A stretch of 56,253 bases of DNA from Leptospirillum sp. (GTDB lineage: Bacteria > Nitrospirota > Leptospirillia > Leptospirillales > Leptospirillaceae): the NCBI GenBank assembly GCA_027343785.1, contig DAHWKF010000143.1, positions 1 to 56,253 of the forward strand. Direction: 5' to 3'. Positions within the stretch are counted from its first letter, which is position 1; each line of letters opens with the position of its first letter. The notes under the pieces were generated by a model. It saw only the letters and a list, made by a program, of their open reading frames with translations. It was not told the DNA's origin and made no database searches. The translations under genes were made by a program, and so were the position numbers. This document shows, in pieces, positions 51,664 to 56,253 of this stretch.

Positions 51664-52605
51664 TCAGGCCATGGCCTCCAGCTCTTCCAGAAGAGACAGG
51701 ACATCGGGATCGTCCGGACGGAAATCGTCCAGTGCGGCAAGGCGTCCCAGAAGGGAAAGATTCGCCCGGTCCTCCTTGTCTGTCTCCTCGCCCTTGGGGG
51801 TTTCCAGAACCATCGGAAGGCCGGCAAACCGGGGGTCGTGGAGAAGATTCCAAAAAAACCAGAGTCCGACGGTTCCCGTTCCGATATGGGCATGACGGTC
51901 GCGGCCGGACCCTTTTTCAAACAGCGCGTCGTTCAGGTGCCAGGCCCGGACGCCCCCGCTACCGGAGGCCGATTGCCAGGCGGACACGACCTCCTCGTAC
52001 CCTTTTGGGGTCCGGATTTCGGCTCCCGATGCGAGAAGATGGCAGGAGTCAAGGCAGACGGCGACTTTAGCGGAGCGGTCCAGACAATCGAGAAGTCGCT
52101 CCATCTCCCGGGGATTGCGGCCCATCGTCTTTCCCCCACCCGCCGTATTCTCGAGAAGAAGGAGGGTTTCCCCCTCTACGGGTGCGGAAATCACCTCTCG
52201 GATCATCTCCGCCGAACGTTCCAGGGCGGCTTCCTCCGACTGTCCCGCCGATGAACCGGGGTGGAGGACGAGGCCGTACACCCCCAGACGGTTGGCAAGG
52301 ATCCAGTCATTTCTTAAAGATTCGGCGGATTTTACCCTTTTCTCCGGATCGGCCGTGGCAGTGTTGATCAGGTAGCTCGCATGCACCAGAACGGGACCGA
52401 CCGAAGAATGTCGGTGGCGGTCCAGAAAATGGCCGATATCTTCCGGAGCCACCACGGGGGCTGTCCAGGTTCGGGAGGAATGTGAAAATATCTGGATAGC
52501 GCCGCAACCGAGCGATTCTCCCCGATCCAGGGCGACCGGCAGGCCACCACGGATGGAAACGTGCGTTCCCAGACACAGGTTTAGAGAGCGGGCCGGAAAC
52601 GTCAC
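51664..52605 (-). CDS. nfo: Endonuclease IV
   Basis: Apurinic/apyrimidinic endonuclease of base-excision repair, 313 residues. The zinc-ligand motifs are all present: VHASYLIN, LHPGSSAG, LLLENTAGGG, CLDSCHLLASG, HLNDA, DRHAHIGTG and LETPKG. The start is GTG 52605 with GGAGG 8 bases upstream, which gives MTFPARSLNLCLGTHVSIRGG; the frame opens at TTG 52659 but that extension has no ribosome site and does not fit the family. It may head the mla unit. Confidence 0.93.
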   Translation of the reverse strand: MTFPARSLNLCLGTHVSIRGGLPVALDRGESLGCGAIQIFSHSSRTWTAPVVAPEDIGHFLDRHRHSSVGPVLVHASYLINTATADPEKRVKSAESLRNDWILANRLGVYGLVLHPGSSAGQSEEAALERSAEMIREVISAPVEGETLLLLENTAGGGKTMGRNPREMERLLDCLDRSAKVAVCLDSCHLLASGAEIRTPKGYEEVVSAWQSASGSGGVRAWHLNDALFEKGSGRDRHAHIGTGTVGLWFFWNLLHDPRFAGLPMVLETPKGEETDKEDRANLSLLGRLAALDDFRPDDPDVLSLLEELEAMA

Positions 52606-52882
52606 CCCGAAAACCTCCGGCCTGCCGAAGAACGCGAAAAAAAGCCGGCGTCTTTCCAACGGCCCTGCAGGGGTTTCAAAAGGGTCTCCCGAAATCGGGC
52701 GAACCCGGATCCTCCCAAATGGCGGAGGGGATCTTGTTCCCGGGAGGAACGCGAAAGGACAAACAGAAAACGGTGGCGAAAAACTCTCCGGTCAGACAGC
52801 ATATTCATCTTGATACCCCAACTCGTCCTTCCAGTTCAACAGACGTTTTCGGTTTGTCAGACATTCCGGCAACCTGCCCGGG
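52606..52882. other. Divergent intergenic region nfo/galE
   Basis: About 345 bases lie between the nfo start and the galE ATG. Short open frames on both strands in this stretch do not look like proteins. Apart from the galE promoter at its right end I see no repeat, RNA or operator; a promoter for nfo is expected here but none is convincing. Confidence 0.5.
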
Positions 52883-52911
52883 TTGGTTTTGGAGCGGAAC
52901 TGTCCTATAAT
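52883..52911 (+). promoter_or_regulatory. Near-consensus sigma70-type promoter of galE
   Basis: A perfect TATAAT (52,906-52,911) lies 17 bases after TTGGTT (52,883-52,888). The predicted start near 52,918 gives a leader of about 34 bases to ATG 52,952. This is the strongest -10 box in the window. Confidence 0.65.
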
Positions 52912-52951
52912 CCAGTGCGTTTTCAACCTTTTATCCTTCCCGGGAGGGTGC

Positions 52952-53929
52952 ATGATTCTTGTCACCGGCGGCGCCGGGTACATCGGTTCCCACATGGTCC
53001 GGGTCCTGATCGAAAATGGCTATCAGACGGTTATCCTGGACAACCTGTCCCACGGAACGAAGGAGGTGGCCACCCGTACGGGCGCACCCCTGGTCGTGGG
53101 AGACATCCGGGACGGCCGGGCCCTCAAGTCCCTTTTCTCCCATTACCCGATCGAGGCCGTCATCCACTTCGCAGCCGCCATCGAAGTTGGCGAATCCGTG
53201 CTGGATCCCCTCAAATACTGGGACAACAACCTGAACGGCACCCTCAGGATTCTGGAGACCATGCGGTCTTTCGGCGTCCGGAACCTGATCCTCTCCTCCA
53301 CCGCCGCCGTCTACCAGCCCAAAAGCGACGGTCCGATTACCGAAGAAGACCGGGTCGATCCCCAGAACCCTTACGGAGAAACCAAAGCCGCAGCCGAGCG
53401 GCTGGTCGAGGCGTCCCGGAAAGCGTTCGGGGTTTCTTCCGTTATCTTCCGTTACTTCAATGCCGCGGCGCTGGAACCTTCCTACGGGCTCGTCTCCCAC
53501 AGCATCCCCCGCTCCCATCTGATCCCGGCGGTTCTGGACGCCCTCTCCGGCAGAATTCCCGAACTCCGGGTCTTCGGTAACGACTACCCCACGCCGGACG
53601 GAACCGGTGTCAGGGATTACATCCATGTCATGGATCTCGCCGAAGCCCACCTCCTCGCGCTGGGGCGACTTCTGAAAGGAGAAATCGCCGGGACGTTCAA
53701 CCTGGGCACAGGGCAGGGCCATTCGGTGATGGACGTCATCCGGACGGCGGAGCAGGTCACAGGGATGAAGGTGCCCTACAGGGTCGAAGAACGACGACCT
53801 GGCGACGTTTCCATGCTGGTGGCCAGCGGGAACCGCGCCCGGCAGACGCTTTTCTGGATTCCGACCCGCTCATCCCTGGAGCGGATTGTTCAAGACAGCG
53901 CCCGAGGATGGGGACTCATCCCGGGGTAG
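52952..53929 (+). CDS. galE: UDP-glucose 4-epimerase
   Basis: Interconverts UDP-glucose and UDP-galactose, feeding lipopolysaccharide or capsule sugars; 325 residues. The NAD motif is VTGGAGYIGSHMVRVL (about 4-19), then LDNLSHG, IHFAAAIEVGESV and LSSTAAVYQ. The catalytic Tyr-x-x-x-Lys is intact in NPYGETKAAAE. FRYFNAAALEP and GTGVRDYIHVMDLAEAH are GalE-typical. ATG 52952 has GGGAGG upstream; the frame is open to 52883. Its last 14 bases overlap the end of the phoR-like gene on the other strand. Confidence 0.93.
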   Translation: MILVTGGAGYIGSHMVRVLIENGYQTVILDNLSHGTKEVATRTGAPLVVGDIRDGRALKSLFSHYPIEAVIHFAAAIEVGESVLDPLKYWDNNLNGTLRILETMRSFGVRNLILSSTAAVYQPKSDGPITEEDRVDPQNPYGETKAAAERLVEASRKAFGVSSVIFRYFNAAALEPSYGLVSHSIPRSHLIPAVLDALSGRIPELRVFGNDYPTPDGTGVRDYIHVMDLAEAHLLALGRLLKGEIAGTFNLGTGQGHSVMDVIRTAEQVTGMKVPYRVEERRPGDVSMLVASGNRARQTLFWIPTRSSLERIVQDSARGWGLIPG

Positions 53930-55271
53930 TTGTCGGGTTCGGTGGTTGCCGCAGGGGGATGCGGACACAAAATGTCGATCCCTGGCCGGGAGAACTGTTG
54001 ACGCGGACGGTTCCCTGGAGAATCTCCACAATATGACGGACGATCGCAAGGCCGAGTCCCGTTCCCCCCATTTCCCTCGAGCGGGCCCGGTCCACCCGGT
54101 AGAACCGTTCAAAAATCCGGTCGGCTTCCGTCCGGGGAATTCCAACCCCTGTATCCCGGACTTCAAAAACGATCCGTTCGTCTTCCTTCCACCCACCGAA
54201 CGTGACCTCCCCTCCTGAGGGGGTATACTTGACCGCGTTGTCGACCAGGTTTCCCAATACCAAATCCATTTTTCCCTCATCGGTCTCATAAGCCAGGTCT
54301 TCGTCCGGAAGGGACAATTTGAACGAAACACCTTTCTTCGACGCCAGATCCGCATAAAGTTCCCCGATATGTCGCATCTGGCGGGCGACGGAAACCGTTC
54401 CGAAGCGCATGACGGCTTTTCCGGTTTCCAGTTCCGACAGGTGGAGCAGGTCCGACACAATATTCCCCAGACGTTCGGCATGCGCCAGGATGATCCCCAG
54501 AAATTCCCGGGCCGTTGCGGGATCGTCGACCGCCCCGTCATGCAAGGCTTCCGCAAATCCCCGGATGGAAGTCAGCGGGGTACGTATTTCATGTGAGACA
54601 TTCGCGACGAAATCCTTCCGGATCCGTTCCAGATGCCGGATATCCGTCAGATCGAAGAGGAGGAAGACCCCGAAAAGATCGGTTTCGCCGGACCCTTTCG
54701 CGGTGGTCCCCACCAGGCTCCATGTCCGGGGAGGGGCCGTACCGGAAAAGACCACCTCTTTCTGGACACTGGCCCTCCTCTGGAGAACTTCCTCGATCAG
54801 GTCGTTGATCCCGGCCTTGCGCGCGAGCAGACCGAAGGACTCTCCCCGGACCTCACCATCGACCTTGAAGAACCGAAAAAAAGCCCGGTTGACCAGCAGG
54901 ATCTTCCCCTTGAGATCCGTTACGACAACGCCTTCTTCCATGTGGTTCATGACCGCTTCGAAACGGGAAGACCCTTCGTTCAGTTTCCGGGCAGACTGTT
55001 CGCGTTCCCGGTGAAGCCGGACGGTCGCTTCGTAGAGAGGATCCAGAATATCGGTCGCCCAGCTGAGCGAATGCGTTATTTCGGGACGGGACAGAAAGGC
55101 CCGGATCTGGGACCCGGTTTTACGGTAGGCGAAATAGCCTGAAAGGAGGAGAAGCGAAAGGATGCCCAGTCCCGCCCAGAAGGCGGAAACCGGAGACGGG
55201 ATCGCCGAAACGGCCCAGCCTCCGAGGAATGCCGCGAGGCACCAGAGGGTAAAGAACAGGCGCAAACCCAT
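53916..55271 (-). CDS. phoR: PhoR-like sensor histidine kinase
   Basis: Membrane kinase of 451 residues. Two close membrane helices (about 5-25 and 29-48) leave almost no periplasmic loop, as in PhoR. A PAS domain (about 103-210) is followed by HisKA with the phospho-acceptor His in FVANVSHEIRTPLTSIRGF and an ATPase domain with NLVDNAVKYTPSGGEV, DTGVGIP and GGTGLGLAIVRHI. It starts 10 bases after the response regulator and overlaps galE tail to tail. A phosphate signal is suggested only by similarity, since no pst or phoU gene is in the window. Confidence 0.9.
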   Translation of the reverse strand: MGLRLFFTLWCLAAFLGGWAVSAIPSPVSAFWAGLGILSLLLLSGYFAYRKTGSQIRAFLSRPEITHSLSWATDILDPLYEATVRLHREREQSARKLNEGSSRFEAVMNHMEEGVVVTDLKGKILLVNRAFFRFFKVDGEVRGESFGLLARKAGINDLIEEVLQRRASVQKEVVFSGTAPPRTWSLVGTTAKGSGETDLFGVFLLFDLTDIRHLERIRKDFVANVSHEIRTPLTSIRGFAEALHDGAVDDPATAREFLGIILAHAERLGNIVSDLLHLSELETGKAVMRFGTVSVARQMRHIGELYADLASKKGVSFKLSLPDEDLAYETDEGKMDLVLGNLVDNAVKYTPSGGEVTFGGWKEDERIVFEVRDTGVGIPRTEADRIFERFYRVDRARSREMGGTGLGLAIVRHIVEILQGTVRVNSSPGQGSTFCVRIPLRQPPNPTTTPG

Positions 55272-55281
55272 CGACGCCTCT

Positions 55282-55977
55282 CTAGGAGTCTTCCCTGTCC
55301 ATGAATTTATATCCGATCTGCTTGACTGTCTGGATACGATCCTGGAAATGGCCCAGTTTCTTCCTCAGACGACGGATATGGACGTCCACGGTCCGGTCTG
55401 TCCCTTCGTAGTCGTCCCCCCAGACCAGATCGAGAAGCATCTGGCGGTCGAGAACCCTTCCCGAATGTTTGATCAGCGCCAGAAGGAGACTGAATTCCTT
55501 GGCCGTCAGATCCAGAAGGAGATTTCCGGCCCGGGCTTCATGGCGGGCCACATCGAGTTCGACGCCGGCGGAACTGAAGCGCTCGGGGCGCGAGGCCGGC
55601 TCGTGTTCCGTCCGTCGGAGAATCGCCTTGACCCGGGCCAAGAGCTCTTTCGGGTTGAACGGTTTGACAATATAGTCGTCCGCGCCGAGTTCCAGACCGA
55701 TGATCCTGTCGGTTTCGTCGGATTTGGCCGTCAGGATCACAACGGGAATGTCCGATGTCGCCGGGTCCTTTTTCAGGCTCCGGTTGACCGACAGACCATC
55801 AAGTCCCGGCAGCATCAGGTCGAGGACGATGAGGTCGGGGTGGATCCCGCGGGCCTGGGACAGACCGTCCAGACCGTTGGATGCGGTCACGACGTCAAAA
55901 TGCTCCTGCTGGAAATAATGCCGGAGCAGGGTCACGATATCCGCCTCATCTTCGATGACAAGAATTTTTCTTCCCAC
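55282..55977 (-). CDS. phoB: PhoB-like OmpR-family response regulator
   Basis: DNA-binding regulator paired with the kinase downstream, 231 residues. The receiver domain has acidic residues at 9-11, phospho-acceptor Asp53 in IVLDLMLPGLDG, the conserved Thr of VVILTAKSD and Lys of IVKPFN. The C-terminal winged helix contains LTAKEFSLLLALIKHSGRVLDRQMLLDLVWG and RTVDVHIRRLRKKLG. The start is GTG 55977 with GGGAG 7 bases upstream; it shares one base with the stop of the JAMM gene (TAGTG). PhoB or a close paralogue cannot be told apart here. Confidence 0.9.
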   Translation of the reverse strand: MGRKILVIEDEADIVTLLRHYFQQEHFDVVTASNGLDGLSQARGIHPDLIVLDLMLPGLDGLSVNRSLKKDPATSDIPVVILTAKSDETDRIIGLELGADDYIVKPFNPKELLARVKAILRRTEHEPASRPERFSSAGVELDVARHEARAGNLLLDLTAKEFSLLLALIKHSGRVLDRQMLLDLVWGDDYEGTDRTVDVHIRRLRKKLGHFQDRIQTVKQIGYKFMDREDS

Positions 55978-56253
55978 TAGGGGTCTCCCGCAGAAACCTT
56001 CAGGGGAATTTCATCGATCACGCCATTACGGATCCGGTATCCCCGAAGGGGTGGCGGTTCCGTGGCAAGTGATGTCAGAAGGTAGACCAGATCCGGATAA
56101 AAAGCGAGACGGACGTCCGTTTCGGATGGATAAGGGGGGGTCGCCGGATGGGAATGGTAGATCCCCCAGATCTCAAGCCCTTCCCGGCGAAGGTCCTTCT
56201 GGACCTGGAACTGTTCTTTCGGATTCATTTCATAACGGACAGGGGAGTGGAAG
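55977..56253 (-). CDS. M67-family JAMM/MPN metallopeptidase, 5' part outside window
   Basis: The C-terminal 92 codons of a JAB1/MPN-domain zinc metallopeptidase; the frame runs through an internal ATG (56228) to the right edge, and the residues before that ATG (Tyr-Glu, then MNPKEQF) fit the family, so the gene is cut by the window. The catalytic JAMM pattern is complete in YHSHPATPPYPSETD. Prokaryotic members trim small sulfur-carrier proteins or act in cysteine and thiamine biosynthesis. It shares one base with the start of the response-regulator gene, an unusual neighbour. Confidence 0.85.
   Translation of the reverse strand, partial: FHSPVRYEMNPKEQFQVQKDLRREGLEIWGIYHSHPATPPYPSETDVRLAFYPDLVYLLTSLATEPPPLRGYRIRNGVIDEIPLKVSAGDP

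Noticed and set aside
1..56253. CRISPR arrays, insertion sequences, prophage or integrase genes, tRNA and rRNA genes
   Set aside because: No spaced direct repeats, transposase or integrase motifs, or tRNA/rRNA-like sequences were recognised on either strand.

Overview
The window looks like chromosomal core sequence from a diderm (outer-membrane) bacterium. My best guess is the Nitrospirota, close to the iron-oxidising genus Leptospirillum. That is an inference from protein style, gene content (a nuo operon whose NuoF carries extra ferredoxin domains, RNase J plus RNase Y, TonB, LolA and Mla) and a middling-to-high GC content; no marker such as a 16S gene is present. No tRNA, rRNA, CRISPR array, transposase, integrase or phage gene was seen. 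Coding density is very high, with many 1 to 30 base overlaps between neighbouring genes.

Region 1 (1-14,087, minus strand) is a respiratory complex I operon in the order nuoA-B-C-D-E-F-G-H-I-J-K-L-M. It starts at a good sigma70-type promoter (14,059-14,087) and runs off the left edge inside nuoM. nuoC is interrupted by two in-frame stop codons (TAG, TAA) exactly where the family has its conserved Glu-Arg-Glu. nuoF carries an N-terminal thioredoxin-like ferredoxin domain and a C-terminal double [4Fe-4S] domain.

Region 2 (14,173-26,982, minus) is a housekeeping block: rny, ymdB-like phosphodiesterase, xseA, xseB, ispA, dxs, tlyA, an SDR-family epimerase-like protein lacking its catalytic Lys, cutA, an M23 peptidase and secA. 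It joins RNA turnover, DNA repair, isoprenoid precursor supply, rRNA methylation, envelope remodelling and protein export.

Region 3 (27,138-32,476, minus) reads tonB-like gene, slt, a coiled-coil protein, zapA, a probable 6S RNA, then rarA and an intrinsic terminator. Region 4 (32,500-42,872, plus) starts at promoters that overlap those of the tonB-like gene and reads rsmA (no ordinary start codon), rnj, ftsK, lolA, uvrA, a cation diffusion facilitator and pdxA.

Region 5 (42,940-47,872, plus) holds a long structured leader, a 1300-residue GAF/PAS-GGDEF-degenerate EAL protein ending in a zinc-binding CZB domain, and a small outer-membrane barrel protein. Region 6 (47,957-52,605, minus) is nfo, mlaE, mlaF, mlaD and a membrane metallophosphoesterase. 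Region 7 (52,883-56,253) has galE (plus) behind a near-consensus promoter and, convergent to it, a PhoR-like kinase, a PhoB-like regulator and the end of a JAMM metallopeptidase gene that continues off the right edge.

The points most worth a second look are the twin stops in nuoC, the zinc-linked cyclic-di-GMP protein and its leader, the 6S RNA locus, the start of rsmA, and the altered active site of the SDR protein.
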